From Alphaproteobacteria bacterium (GTDB lineage Bacteria > Pseudomonadota > Alphaproteobacteria > Caulobacterales > Aquidulcibacteraceae): a DNA stretch of 42,332 nucleotides. Numbering within the stretch: the first letter of the stretch is position 1; each line of letters starts with the position of its first letter. Where the stretch lies: assembly GCA_027485915.1 (NCBI GenBank), contig JAIXQA010000016.1:1-42332 (forward strand), read 5' to 3'. Position numbers and translations under genes: made by a program. The notes under the pieces were generated by a model. The model did no database searches, was not told the origin of the DNA, and worked only from the letters and a program-made list of their open reading frames with translations. Positions 1 through 8,006 of the stretch are shown one piece after another.

Positions 1-132
1 ATCACTGCAAGCCTGATTGCAGAGGGCGCGTTGGCGCGACAGGAAAGCCGTGGCGGGCATTACCGCAGTGACTTCCCGTATGAACTTAATCCAGCCAAGC
101 GCAGCTTCGTGACCTTGGATGTAAGCCGATGA
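1..132 (+). CDS. nadB: L-aspartate oxidase, C-terminal fragment (5' end outside window)
   Basis: Frame 1 is open from the first base and encodes 43 residues ending at TGA. It contains the ESRGGHYRSDFP segment typical of the C-terminal helical region of L-aspartate oxidase, where the arginine-rich ESRG(G/A)H motif is highly conserved. The enzyme oxidises L-aspartate to iminoaspartate with FAD, the first step of de novo NAD synthesis in the cytoplasm. The stop overlaps the nadC start by four bases (ATGA), so the two genes are probably translationally coupled. The family call rests on a short tail plus the nadC neighbour. Confidence 0.85.
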   Translation: MTASLIAEGALARQESRGGHYRSDFPYELNPAKRSFVTLDVSR

Positions 133-971
133 CATTCTTACCCGATGTGGTGCTCGAGCCGATTGTTCGCATGGCGCTCGCCGAAGATTTAGGGCGGGCG
201 GGCGATGTCACTACATTGGCGACTGTCGACCCCGACCTAGAAGTCCAATGGGTAGTGCGGGCGCGCGCGGCCGGGGTTTTAGCAGGCCTTGATGCAGCCT
301 CCCTTAGTCTGCGCTTAATTGATCCCAGAGCGACCCTCACACCGCGTCTGCCTGAAGGAGCGGTTATGGCGGCTGGTGATGTGATCGCCACTTTAAACGG
401 CAAAGCTCAAAGCCTGCTGATGGCAGAGCGGGTGATGCTGAACTTTCTTGGACCCTTATCCGGAATTGCAAGTCTGACTGCCCGCTACGTCGAGGCGGTA
501 AAAGGCACGAATGCCAGGATCAGTTGCACGCGCAAAACCACCCCTGGCTTACGGGCGCTTCAAAAGAAAGCAGTGCGATTGGGCGGCGGCTCAAACCATC
601 GCTTTGGTTTAGATGATGCCATTCTGATCAAGGATAATCATGTGGCCGCCGCTGGTGGTATTGCACTCGCAATGACCCGTGCAAAAGCCTATGGCGGTCA
701 TTTGCTTCCCATCGAAGTAGAAGTTGATAGCCTCAAACAATTGGAAGAGGCCCTGCCCTTTGCCCCGACTTGCATCATGTTGGACAATTTCAGCTTGGCA
801 GACTTAAGGATGGCTGTCGCGCAGGTGGCAGGTGCCGTAACCCTAGAAGCTTCTGGCGGGGTAAACCTCTCCACCGTGGCTAATATTGCCGCCACTGGGG
901 TGGACTATATCTCGGTCGGCGCTCTCACCCATTCTGCCCCCTGCCTCGATCTGGGGTTGGATGAGGCCTAA
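129..971 (+). CDS. nadC: Nicotinate-nucleotide pyrophosphorylase (carboxylating), quinolinate phosphoribosyltransferase
   Basis: The 280-residue length is normal for NadC. The enzyme converts quinolinate and PRPP to nicotinate mononucleotide, CO2 and PPi in NAD synthesis. The sequence carries the family signatures: RKTTPGLRALQKKAV (PRPP/quinolinate-binding Arg-Lys cluster), GGGSNHRFGLDDAILIKDNH, IEVEVDSL, and a C-terminal EASGGV...GVDYISVGALTHS barrel segment. The start is fixed by the ATGA overlap with nadB. The stop codon interlocks with the convergent transporter gene in the four bases CTAA (968-971), so there is no intergenic terminator on this strand. Confidence 0.97.
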   Translation: MTFLPDVVLEPIVRMALAEDLGRAGDVTTLATVDPDLEVQWVVRARAAGVLAGLDAASLSLRLIDPRATLTPRLPEGAVMAAGDVIATLNGKAQSLLMAERVMLNFLGPLSGIASLTARYVEAVKGTNARISCTRKTTPGLRALQKKAVRLGGGSNHRFGLDDAILIKDNHVAAAGGIALAMTRAKAYGGHLLPIEVEVDSLKQLEEALPFAPTCIMLDNFSLADLRMAVAQVAGAVTLEASGGVNLSTVANIAATGVDYISVGALTHSAPCLDLGLDEA

Positions 972-1420
972 CCCGACCGCCGCGCCAAAAAGACCCCACC
1001 GACTATCAAGATAAGACCCAGCGCCCGCGTGAGGGTCATAGGATAGCGCTGCGCCCCGAAAAGGGCGAAGTGGTCAATCGCGGTCGCGCTAATCAATTGT
1101 CCCAACAGGACCAGAAAGATCGCATTACCAACCCCGATGCGGGGGGCAGCGAGGGTGACAGACAGTACATAGAAGGCCACCAAAAGCCCACCAAGCCAAA
1201 AGCTAAAGGGTGCCACGGGTCGAAACGGATTGGTGGTGCCGGTAACCAAAACCACAAGGCCTGTCGCGAAGGTGCCGACGATGAAGAGCACAAAGGCTGC
1301 GGCAACCGGGCTTCCAAGGCGCAGGCCCAGACCGCTATTGAGGGCCGCCATAATGGGAATGCCAAAGCCCGCCAACAGCATCAAGACCGACTGCCAGATG
1401 GGTGCGGCTCCGCCGCTCAT
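968..1420 (-). CDS. DMT-superfamily membrane protein of the YdcZ (DUF606) type
   Basis: This encodes about 150 residues from the ATG at 1420, which forms an ATGA overlap with the stop of the upstream tautomerase gene. A longer in-frame start at 1465 is less likely. There are five hydrophobic stretches, including VLMLLAGFGIPIMAALNSGL, AAAFVLFIVGTFATGLVVLV, FWLGGLLVAFYVLSVTLAAP and a final ALGLILIVGGVFLARRS. These have the half-size drug/metabolite transporter pattern, in which two such domains usually pair or dimerise in the inner membrane. The substrate cannot be read from the sequence. It is probably co-transcribed with the tautomerase. Confidence 0.8.
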   Translation of the reverse strand: MSGGAAPIWQSVLMLLAGFGIPIMAALNSGLGLRLGSPVAAAFVLFIVGTFATGLVVLVTGTTNPFRPVAPFSFWLGGLLVAFYVLSVTLAAPRIGVGNAIFLVLLGQLISATAIDHFALFGAQRYPMTLTRALGLILIVGGVFLARRSG

Positions 1421-1617
1421 CCCCCCGCGCGCCTTTGCGTGACGGTCTTGCCGCCAATTCCCCAATTATCGGTCTCCACTTCGTCGATAATGACCACCGT
1501 TGTGTCCGGGTTTTTATTGAGTTCGACGCGCAAAAGCTCTGTTACGCCTGCAATCAGGGCGGCTTTCTTTTCGGGCGTCAGACCGTCGGGGGTCACTTTG
1601 ATGTTTACAAAGGGCAT
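1417..1617 (-). CDS. 4-oxalocrotonate tautomerase family protein
   Basis: This is a 66-residue protein starting MPFVNIKV. Removal of the initiator Met would expose Pro1, the general base of this superfamily. The spacing of Pro1 to the Thr-Pro-Glu-Lys-Lys helix and the later VVIIDEVETDNWGIGGKTV segment matches 4-OT-like tautomerases, which act as oligomers in the cytoplasm. A longer in-frame start at 1641 would bury the proline and is rejected; AGAAAGAG lies upstream of the 1617 start as a ribosome site. The gene leads a two-gene unit with the DMT protein. The substrate is unknown. Confidence 0.9.
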   Translation of the reverse strand: MPFVNIKVTPDGLTPEKKAALIAGVTELLRVELNKNPDTTVVIIDEVETDNWGIGGKTVTQRRAGG

Positions 1618-1691
1618 GATCACTCTTTCTGCTAGGATCATGCTCTAGAACTTTGCAACTTTGGGCAAGCCCCTTTTGACCGCATGAAAGG

Positions 1692-2957
1692 CTATTCCCG
1701 CAACCGCAACGGCACATTGTTTCCGCCTGCTTGGTTGCCAACACCAATGGGCACAGGCACGGGCGAACCTTCGTAATCTGAGTTAATAATCAGACGCGCG
1801 TTCGCGGAAAGATTGATGTTTCGGGCGACGATCACACTCCATTGCGACCCTTCAGCCACGTCGCCCGTCGCGCTGACTTGCAGTCGCGTCATCGGCAAAT
1901 AAATGGTCCCCAAAAGCCTATCGACAAAGCTGGAAGCGATGGTGAAATTGGCATAATTGCCACGCGTAGCAACCATAACAAAGCCGGCCCATTGGCCCGA
2001 CCGTCTACCCGAAAGGGAAACGCTGCTGCTTTGGCCAGCGTCGAGCGCATTACCGCCGGTGAACATTAGGAGGACATCGTCACCTTCAAGTCGGCCCTGC
2101 CCTCGAAGCTTAAGGCCTTTGCAGAAATAATGTTCACCCGGCTCGAGCTTGAGGACAGAATTCCCCGTCATTGTATATTCAACCCGATGGATCCCCGGAG
2201 ACAAGGTGACAGTGCCCGCAGACCTTACTTGAGCACCGCCGTCGGGCACCGTGGTGCAAGCGGCCGGTGGGGCGATGTTCCGGCTACGGAAGGGATCATT
2301 GAGCTTTAAAGCCCCGCTGTTGGCGGCAGGCGTGAAACCAGTTCCAGTCGCCACGCCTGTCGCGCGCGGGGCACCAGCCTCCACTGTGGCCGCGTTCTTC
2401 AGATCGAAATCACTATTGGAATGCACAATGCAGTTTCTTGCGCGGATGCTACTATTGTTCACAGCGGTGATCGCCTTGCCACCGACGGTGCCATCATCGC
2501 CGATCACGCAGAGAGGTTGAACCTGCATGGATTCCGCAATGGACGTTACCTCAATCCGAAATCCACCCGGCGGAACCAAATCGCCGAAAAAGGAGGGGCG
2601 AAGCGCAAGACCTTCAACCGTATAGGTCCCATCACTCCCTTGGGTGGCCTTGAACGATACCGTTGCACGGCTGGCGAACTCGCCAACTTGGGCCATTGCG
2701 AAACGCTCAACATCCTCAGTCGATTGCCGCGCGCTGGCTCCGACCAGAATAAGATTTTGCGCCCCTGAGAGTGCTGCTGCATCTGCGGCAGACTGCATTA
2801 AAGCGCGCTCACCTCCCAAGGCGACAAATTCGCTGGTCATGGCAACACCAATCGCCATTGGAACAATCACTAAGGCAGCCGTCAGCGCCATATGGCCTGA
2901 CTGAGCTTTCTCTTTTTTAAATCGCCGGACTGGTGGCAAGAGCAACATTTGGCACAC
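1692..2957 (-). CDS. TadG-like protein with N-terminal Flp-pilus-assembly domain
   Basis: The protein is 421 residues from GTG at 2957, or 418 from ATG at 2948; no convincing ribosome site decides between them. Residues about 20-60 hold the TadE/G-type N-terminal module: a basic stretch, QSGHMALTAALVIVPMAIG as transmembrane helix, then ERALMQSAADAAALSGAQ. The remainder is a large, probably extracytoplasmic, beta-rich region with two Cys pairs (LCVIGDDG...ARNCIVHS and AACTTV...HYFCKG). TadG proteins belong to tight-adherence pilus systems, yet no other tad gene lies nearby, so this may be an orphan envelope protein. Its upstream gap is unusually AT-rich and holds a palindrome. Confidence 0.7.
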   Translation of the reverse strand: MCQMLLLPPVRRFKKEKAQSGHMALTAALVIVPMAIGVAMTSEFVALGGERALMQSAADAAALSGAQNLILVGASARQSTEDVERFAMAQVGEFASRATVSFKATQGSDGTYTVEGLALRPSFFGDLVPPGGFRIEVTSIAESMQVQPLCVIGDDGTVGGKAITAVNNSSIRARNCIVHSNSDFDLKNAATVEAGAPRATGVATGTGFTPAANSGALKLNDPFRSRNIAPPAACTTVPDGGAQVRSAGTVTLSPGIHRVEYTMTGNSVLKLEPGEHYFCKGLKLRGQGRLEGDDVLLMFTGGNALDAGQSSSVSLSGRRSGQWAGFVMVATRGNYANFTIASSFVDRLLGTIYLPMTRLQVSATGDVAEGSQWSVIVARNINLSANARLIINSDYEGSPVPVPIGVGNQAGGNNVPLRLRE

Positions 2958-3069
2958 TCAAAAGAAATGCAGAGCGACTGATGCTACATTCTAGCTGAGT
3001 TCGGTTTTAAATTACTTAATTCAACCCAATTTCAAAGGTCAATTTTCGCTGGGCGAGTCGATATTGAGA

Positions 3070-3083
3070 TTGAATATATTCAA
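3070..3083. promoter_or_regulatory. Perfect 14-bp palindrome in AT-rich gap upstream of the TadG-like gene
   Basis: TTGAATA followed by TATTCAA is perfectly self-complementary. It lies about 110 bases upstream of the TadG-like start, in a 184-bp AT-rich gap. Its position fits an operator or upstream activator site, but no regulator is identified. Confidence 0.35.
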
Positions 3084-3141
3084 ATTTATTTGATATCTTT
3101 TTGACGCCCAAAAAATGCCGAGCCTAAACTGTGGCGGTGGC

Positions 3142-4020
3142 TTAATCCTTAGGTAAGTCGCGTGCATAGCCCAAGAACGACGCTTTAAACGCCAGCGGAT
3201 CTTCAAGGAAGGCTGCGTGGCTACCCTTGAAGAATTCCACTTTTGCGGAAGGTATCTGCTTTACAGCACGCTCGGATCTGCCCCACGCCACAATCTGATC
3301 AGACTTGGCCCAGGCGAACAGGATGGGCAGATGCAGCGATTTTACCTTGGCAGTTAGATCAGCGTCGGCTTCCCCAAAGCTTTGCCAAGCCTGCTTGAGG
3401 ACGGGCGCCATTTCAGAGCCAGCAGCGACAATACGCGCGCGCTGGGCGTCAGCGGTCTTGCCCGACAAAACCAGTCGATAATAGAGACTATAGACCCAAG
3501 GAAACCAGTGCGCGCGCGACACACCTGCTTCAAAGAAGCGGACAAGGAGCTTGATCACTGCAGTCGCCAATGGATCAGGCGGCGCAAGCCCGCCCGGATT
3601 ACAAAGAACAAGCGCGCGGATCACTTCTGGTTTGTCGATGGCCGCGATAAGAGCTGCCGCTCCGCCAATGGAATTGCCCAACACGATCGGTTTTGTTTCG
3701 CCAAACAAAGCCGGAATAAGTGCGCATAGAACAGTTGCATAACGCCGCGCGCTGGCGGGCTGGCTGGTTGAATCGGCTGGGCTAGCGCCGTGGCCGGGCC
3801 AGTCTACACATACGACTTCAAAACCTATGGGAACCAAGGCTTCTACCAAGCTCTCAAAATCGCGGCCACCATGGGCCGTGGCATGCAAGCACAAGACAGG
3901 CTGACCCATCCCGCGCCGCGCGACCGCTACTTCAGTTCCCGCCGCCTTCACAAGTTCATACGGCTTTTGAACACCAATGGCGGCGCGAAACGGGGGAACA
4001 GGCGAAGACATTTGATTCAT
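3142..4020 (-). CDS. Alpha/beta-fold hydrolase under TetR control
   Basis: The 292-residue protein has the alpha/beta hydrolase order: VLCLHATAHGG oxyanion region (about 43-52), VDWPGHGAS, nucleophile elbow GNSIGG with Ser117, acid segment FAWAKSDQIVAW, and catalytic His in FKGSHAAFLEDP. It has no signal peptide, so it is probably a cytoplasmic esterase, lactonase or C-C hydrolase; the substrate cannot be told. It is divergent from a TetR-family gene with a palindrome lying between the starts, which points to repression relieved by a ligand that may resemble the substrate. A second Met three codons in is an equally possible start. Confidence 0.9.
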   Translation of the reverse strand: MNQMSSPVPPFRAAIGVQKPYELVKAAGTEVAVARRGMGQPVLCLHATAHGGRDFESLVEALVPIGFEVVCVDWPGHGASPADSTSQPASARRYATVLCALIPALFGETKPIVLGNSIGGAAALIAAIDKPEVIRALVLCNPGGLAPPDPLATAVIKLLVRFFEAGVSRAHWFPWVYSLYYRLVLSGKTADAQRARIVAAGSEMAPVLKQAWQSFGEADADLTAKVKSLHLPILFAWAKSDQIVAWGRSERAVKQIPSAKVEFFKGSHAAFLEDPLAFKASFLGYARDLPKD

Positions 4021-4028
4021 CCATAATC

Positions 4029-4048
4029 AAGTGATATGAATATCACTT
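4029..4048. promoter_or_regulatory. Perfect inverted repeat, probable TetR operator
   Basis: AAGTGATA, spacer TGAA, then TATCACTT form a perfect 8-bp inverted repeat. It lies 9 bases from the hydrolase start and 25 bases from the preferred start of the TetR gene. Repressor bound here would block both divergent promoters. The regulator assignment is inferred from position. Confidence 0.75.
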
Positions 4049-4073
4049 AATGTCAAGTAAGAGCATAGAGTGC

Positions 4074-4610
4074 ATGAAAAGTCGAAAATCTGGACGCGCC
4101 GAACTTCTCAAAGCCGCACAACTGGAATTTGAAGATCATGGATTTGAAGGCACGCAGACCAATGCGATTGCACGGCGGGCAGGCTATGCACCCCAAACTT
4201 TCTATCGGCATTTTCCCGACAAAAAGGCCATTTTTCTGACCATCTATCTAGATTGGGCCCAAGCGGAGGCCATAGCTTTGGCTAAAGCCGACACCATCAC
4301 GGCCATCATGGATGCGCTGTTGGACCATCATATTGCGCACAGATTATTTCGCCGATCTCTCAGACATCTGACGGCGATTGATCCAGAGATTGCCGCTGTG
4401 CGGGCAAAGACACGACAACAGCAAATGAGTGCGATCACAGACCGGTTCCCCCACCTTACCCAACCTGAGGCACTCGGTTTGATCTTTACCCTCGAGCGCC
4501 TGTGTGACGCCTGGGCAGAGGGAGAGTTTGAAGCATGTGGCATTTCGCAAGAAGAAGCGCGGGCGCAGATGAACGGGATACTAAGGCACGCCTTGCGGGC
4601 AGCGCCCTAG
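4074..4610 (+). CDS. TetR/AcrR family transcriptional regulator
   Basis: From the ATG at 4074 the protein is 178 residues, the usual size for TetR regulators. The N-terminal helix-turn-helix reads RAELLKAAQLEFEDHGFEGT, NAIARRAGYAPQTFYRHFPDKKAIF, with the characteristic Tyr-Arg-His-Phe ending. The C-terminal two thirds are helical and probably bind a ligand and dimerise. An upstream in-frame ATG at 4050 abuts the operator and leaves no room for a ribosome site, so the later start, preceded by TAAGAG, is preferred. It probably represses itself and the divergent hydrolase through the 4029-4048 palindrome. Confidence 0.9.
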   Translation: MKSRKSGRAELLKAAQLEFEDHGFEGTQTNAIARRAGYAPQTFYRHFPDKKAIFLTIYLDWAQAEAIALAKADTITAIMDALLDHHIAHRLFRRSLRHLTAIDPEIAAVRAKTRQQQMSAITDRFPHLTQPEALGLIFTLERLCDAWAEGEFEACGISQEEARAQMNGILRHALRAAP

Positions 4611-4628
4611 ATGGGCTAGTCAGCGGCG

Positions 4629-5402
4629 ATGGCCAATCGTCCAACCCGTCGCTTTTCTGCCAAAGTCCCTCAGCCGCTAAGCCAAGACGAGCAGGACTTT
4701 ATCCGCGGCTTGGTTTACTACGAGGATGACGCCCTAATTGCGTTCAACAAACCATCTGGCTTGGCCGTTCAGGGTGGCTCCGGGGTGACGCAGGACATCG
4801 ACCGACTTTTGGCAACCTTCGTGACCCGCAAAGGCCGCAAGCCAAAGCTTGTCCATCGACTAGATCGGGAAACCTCTGGCCTATTGATTGTTGCCAAGAC
4901 TGGCCCGGCTGCCGCGCATGTATCGGCCCAATTTGCCGGGCGTCAGTTGGCGAAGCGCTATCTGGCATTCGTCGGCGGCAAGATGGCAAACGACCAAGGC
5001 CAAATTGACCTGCCACTCGTCAAGATCAAGTCCGGCGGTATCGACTTGATGCGCCCGGCCCGTGTGGGCGACGCAGAGGCGCAGGTCGCCCTCACCTCTT
5101 ATCGCGTGTTGGCCACCGGTCCCGTTGCATCTCTAGTGGAGGTCACCCCGCAAACTGGCCGCATGCACCAAATCCGAGTGCATTTTGCCGCGATTGGTCA
5201 TGCATTGGCCGGAGACACAAAATATGGTGGGCTCTTGATGATGGCAGGCAAGCCCTGCCCGCGGCTGATGTTGCACGCCGCAGCGTTGGACTGCATCCAT
5301 CCGACGACAGGTGAGCCCATACACTTCAATGTAGCACCGCCCGAGGACTTTTCGGCCTTTGTACACGCGGTGCTGCCAGATGGTTCGAACAGGCAGGCTT
5401 AG
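4629..5402 (+). CDS. RluA-family RNA pseudouridine synthase without S4 domain
   Basis: The 257-residue protein has motif I as VHRLDRETSGLLIVAK, containing the catalytic Asp of the family, motif II AKRYLAFVGG, and motif III GRMHQIRVHFAAIGHALAGDTKYGG. It lacks the N-terminal S4 domain of RluC/RluD, so it resembles the shorter RluA/TruC-like group. It would isomerise uridine to pseudouridine in rRNA or tRNA; the target base cannot be assigned. It follows the TetR gene by 18 bases. Its stop interlocks with the convergent leuA stop in the four bases TTAG (5399-5402). Confidence 0.92.
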   Translation: MANRPTRRFSAKVPQPLSQDEQDFIRGLVYYEDDALIAFNKPSGLAVQGGSGVTQDIDRLLATFVTRKGRKPKLVHRLDRETSGLLIVAKTGPAAAHVSAQFAGRQLAKRYLAFVGGKMANDQGQIDLPLVKIKSGGIDLMRPARVGDAEAQVALTSYRVLATGPVASLVEVTPQTGRMHQIRVHFAAIGHALAGDTKYGGLLMMAGKPCPRLMLHAAALDCIHPTTGEPIHFNVAPPEDFSAFVHAVLPDGSNRQA

Positions 5403-6937
5403 CCGGCCGCTTGCGCATCCTCGCCGCGCTCGCGCTTCGCCCGCAGCCGCGCCAAAGCACTGGCGTAGGCTTTTGCGGACGCCACCAACGTATCGGCATC
5501 CGCAGAACGCGCTGTCACAAAGCGTCCATGCTCGCTCAAGCGCACAGAGACTTCGGCTTGGGCGTCTGTGCCTTCGGTAACCGCATGGACCTGATAGAGG
5601 TCCAAGACCGCACTATGAGGGACCAGCGCCGAGATTGCGTTGAAGACCGCATCAACCGGGCCATTGCCGCGTTGGGTAGTCCAAGCGGACTTGCCATCAA
5701 TCTCCAGATCAATTTCCGCAGTTTGCGGACCATCCGTCCCCGCAACAACGCGAAGGCGCAAAACTTTAATCGCGTCGTCGTAATGGGCCGCAGCATCATC
5801 CACCAAGGCGATGATGTCATCGTCATAGACGTGCTTCTTCCGGTCCGCGAGGGCCTTAAATCGACCAAATGCGTCTTGGAACGCATTGTCAGACAATTCA
5901 TAGCCCATATCGCGCAACTTATCCTTAAAGGCGTGTCGGCCAGAATGCTTGCCCATGACAAGATTAGTAGCCCCTTGGCCCACATCTTCTGGGCGCATGA
6001 TCTCATAGGTTTGGGCATGCTTCAGCATTCCATCCTGATGAATGCCACTTTCATGGGCGAAGGCGTTTTTACCGACAATCGCCTTATTATACTGGACAGG
6101 AAAGCCCGTAATTCGGCTAACCATTTTAGATGCCATCATCAAACGCGTTGCATCCACGCCGGTTGTGAATGGCAAGCTGTCGCCACGCACACGCAGAGCC
6201 ATGATGATTTCTTCCAGCGCGGCATTGCCTGCGCGCTCACCTAAGCCATTAATCGCACACTCAATTTGGCGCGCGCCACCTTGAACAGCAGCCAATGAAT
6301 TAGCCACCGCAAGGCCTAAATCATTGTGGCAATGAGCTGAGAAAATCACCTCGTCTGCGCCGGGCACATTGGCAATCACGTCGGCAAACATGGCACCATA
6401 TTCGGTTGGGAAAGAATAACCAACCGTATCTGGAAGATTGATCGTGGTTGCGCCTGCGCGGATCGCGGCTTCGACTGACCGCAGCAGGAAGTCCCTCTCA
6501 GTCCGGGTTGCATCTTCAGCCGACCACTCAACATCGTCAGTATAATTGCGGGCCAAGGAGACAGAGCCATGGATGGCTTCAAGGACAGCCTCTGGCTCCA
6601 TCTGGAGCTTGTGCTTCATATGGATGGGAGAGGTCGAAATGAAGGTGTGGATCCGCTTCAAGGGAGCGGGGCGTACAGCCTCAGCACAGCGCTCAATATC
6701 TTTCGCCCCTGCCCGCGACAGGCCACAGACCGTGCTGGATTTGATGGTGCGGGCGATGGCTTGAACAGCGTCGAAATCACCTTGGCTAGCGATTGGGAAG
6801 CCTGCCTCAATGACGTCGACATGCATATCTTCGAGCAATTTTGCGAGCTCGATCTTTTCATCGTGGGTCATGGAAGCGCCAGGTGATTGCTCGCCATCGC
6901 GCATGGTCGTGTCAAAAATACGAATTGAGTGGGTCAT
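5399..6937 (-). CDS. leuA: 2-isopropylmalate synthase
   Basis: The 512-residue length is typical of bacterial LeuA. The enzyme condenses acetyl-CoA with 2-ketoisovalerate, committing carbon to leucine. Visible signatures are FDTTMRDGEQSPGASM at the N-terminus (DRDGEQ-type metal-binding region), HCHNDLGLAVANS with the metal-binding His pair, GLGERAGNA, and GKNAFAHESGIHQDG. The C-terminal region (about 390-500) matches the regulatory LeuA dimer domain that binds leucine, so feedback inhibition is likely. Only a weak AGG lies upstream of the ATG. A small ORF on the same strand precedes it. Confidence 0.97.
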   Translation of the reverse strand: MTHSIRIFDTTMRDGEQSPGASMTHDEKIELAKLLEDMHVDVIEAGFPIASQGDFDAVQAIARTIKSSTVCGLSRAGAKDIERCAEAVRPAPLKRIHTFISTSPIHMKHKLQMEPEAVLEAIHGSVSLARNYTDDVEWSAEDATRTERDFLLRSVEAAIRAGATTINLPDTVGYSFPTEYGAMFADVIANVPGADEVIFSAHCHNDLGLAVANSLAAVQGGARQIECAINGLGERAGNAALEEIIMALRVRGDSLPFTTGVDATRLMMASKMVSRITGFPVQYNKAIVGKNAFAHESGIHQDGMLKHAQTYEIMRPEDVGQGATNLVMGKHSGRHAFKDKLRDMGYELSDNAFQDAFGRFKALADRKKHVYDDDIIALVDDAAAHYDDAIKVLRLRVVAGTDGPQTAEIDLEIDGKSAWTTQRGNGPVDAVFNAISALVPHSAVLDLYQVHAVTEGTDAQAEVSVRLSEHGRFVTARSADADTLVASAKAYASALARLRAKRERGEDAQAAG

Positions 6938-7036
6938 GATTTTTTATGGCCTGATTTGCTGAATTTTTGAAGAGAGAGCCTTTAAATGGCCCTTGGCGGC
7001 GCTTTACCCCTGAGCGCCGTCACCCGACCAATTGGC

Positions 7037-7228
7037 CTAGCGACTCTTGCGCGCCCAAGGGCTGATAAGCAGCCCTGCCAGCTTCAGATTAAGTCGACCC
7101 GCATCCAGCAAGAGGGCACCAGCCCGTTGGGCCAAATCATAGTGCGCAGCTGCAATCTCCTGCCCAAGCCGCAAAGCTGAAGCAAAATCTTGTGAACTTA
7201 TTCCTTTGTACGGAAAAATATTGCGCAT
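7037..7228 (-). CDS. Hypothetical small protein upstream of leuA
   Basis: This 63-residue ORF fills most of the gap between leuA and the VTT-domain gene. It begins MRNIFPYKGISSQDF and continues as an amphipathic, Ala/Leu-rich helix, then a basic tail. It is not a leucine-rich leader of the classical attenuator kind. GAGG lies 14 bases before the ATG, a rather long spacing. I do not recognise a family. A GC stem (CGGCGC/GCGCCG) lies just beyond its stop, before leuA. Composition fits coding DNA, but expression is unproven. Confidence 0.4.
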   Translation of the reverse strand: MRNIFPYKGISSQDFASALRLGQEIAAAHYDLAQRAGALLLDAGRLNLKLAGLLISPWARKSR

Positions 7229-7276
7229 GGTAATAGTTTTGACCTCTTTGACAGCAAATTAATCTAAAACGGCGGC

Positions 7277-8002
7277 TCAATCAAGGCCTTCTTGCGTTTG
7301 GCTCTTACCCAGTAACGGGCGCACCACCAAAACAAGTAGTAGATAGATGATGGCTGCAACGACAAAAAACAAAATCGCGCCTTGATTTTCGCCCTTCAGG
7401 ACCTCGCCCAAGCCATGCGCACCAAAGGCAACGAGGCAGATCTTCGGTAAGATGCCCAGGCCCGTGCCGCCTACAAAAGAAGTCAAACGAACCTTCGCCG
7501 CACCCAGTGCCATATTGCAAACGATAAAGGGCCCAGAGGGGACCAAACGAATGATCAAACTCGCCAGAAAGCCATTCTTGCCAATGAAGGAAAGCGCGCG
7601 ACCGCCGCGACCACCCAATATCTTCGATAAGGCTGCTGCGCCGCCCACTCGCCCCAGCATGAAACCGACTTGAGCCGAGACTAAAGTGGCAATCCAGCTG
7701 AGCACAATGCCCTCAGATGGCCCAAAGACGGCAACCGTTGCCGCGATCAGCACAACTTGAGGCGCTCCAATAAAAGCCAAGGTAATAAAGGTGCCGGTAA
7801 CAGCAGCTGGTGCCCACCATGCGTCGCGGAGGCCGCGCAGAAACTGCGCGATGCCACCTTGGTCTAGATCAATGAACATCATGCCAGCTGTCAGCACGAG
7901 GCCGGCAATTGAAAACAATATGAAAGCGACCCAAACCGCGCGGGCAGCTGAAGAGTCCATTTCGGTGAAGAAGCGATAAAATCGGTCCAACCAACCGGTC
8001 AT
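7277..8002 (-). CDS. TVP38/TMEM64 (VTT-domain) inner-membrane protein
   Basis: The 241-residue polytopic protein has hydrophobic segments at about residues 20-43, 55-75, 85-108, 140-165 and 195-225. The central part reads FIGAPQVVLIAATVAVFG, then VGFMLGRVGG, and a conserved Gly-Phe/Arg-Leu-Val-Pro segment (FLASLIIRLVPSGPFIVCNMALGAAKV), the hallmark of the VTT/DedA-like fold. Related proteins are linked to lipid transport, but the substrate here is unknown. It is four bases downstream of smpB and probably transcribed with dapA-smpB. Confidence 0.88.
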   Translation of the reverse strand: MTGWLDRFYRFFTEMDSSAARAVWVAFILFSIAGLVLTAGMMFIDLDQGGIAQFLRGLRDAWWAPAAVTGTFITLAFIGAPQVVLIAATVAVFGPSEGIVLSWIATLVSAQVGFMLGRVGGAAALSKILGGRGGRALSFIGKNGFLASLIIRLVPSGPFIVCNMALGAAKVRLTSFVGGTGLGILPKICLVAFGAHGLGEVLKGENQGAILFFVVAAIIYLLLVLVVRPLLGKSQTQEGLD

Positions 8003-8006
8003 CGGC

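Noticed and set aside
1070-1648. 192-codon forward frame over the tautomerase and DMT genes
   Set aside because: Antisense shadow of two genes that have clear family motifs.
3007-3019. CtrA-like site TTAA-N5-TTAA upstream of the TadG-like gene
   Set aside because: The expected spacing is seven bases, not five, and the region is generally AT-rich.
5411-6244. 277-codon forward frame antisense to leuA
   Set aside because: Shadow of leuA; the protein shows no recognisable domain.
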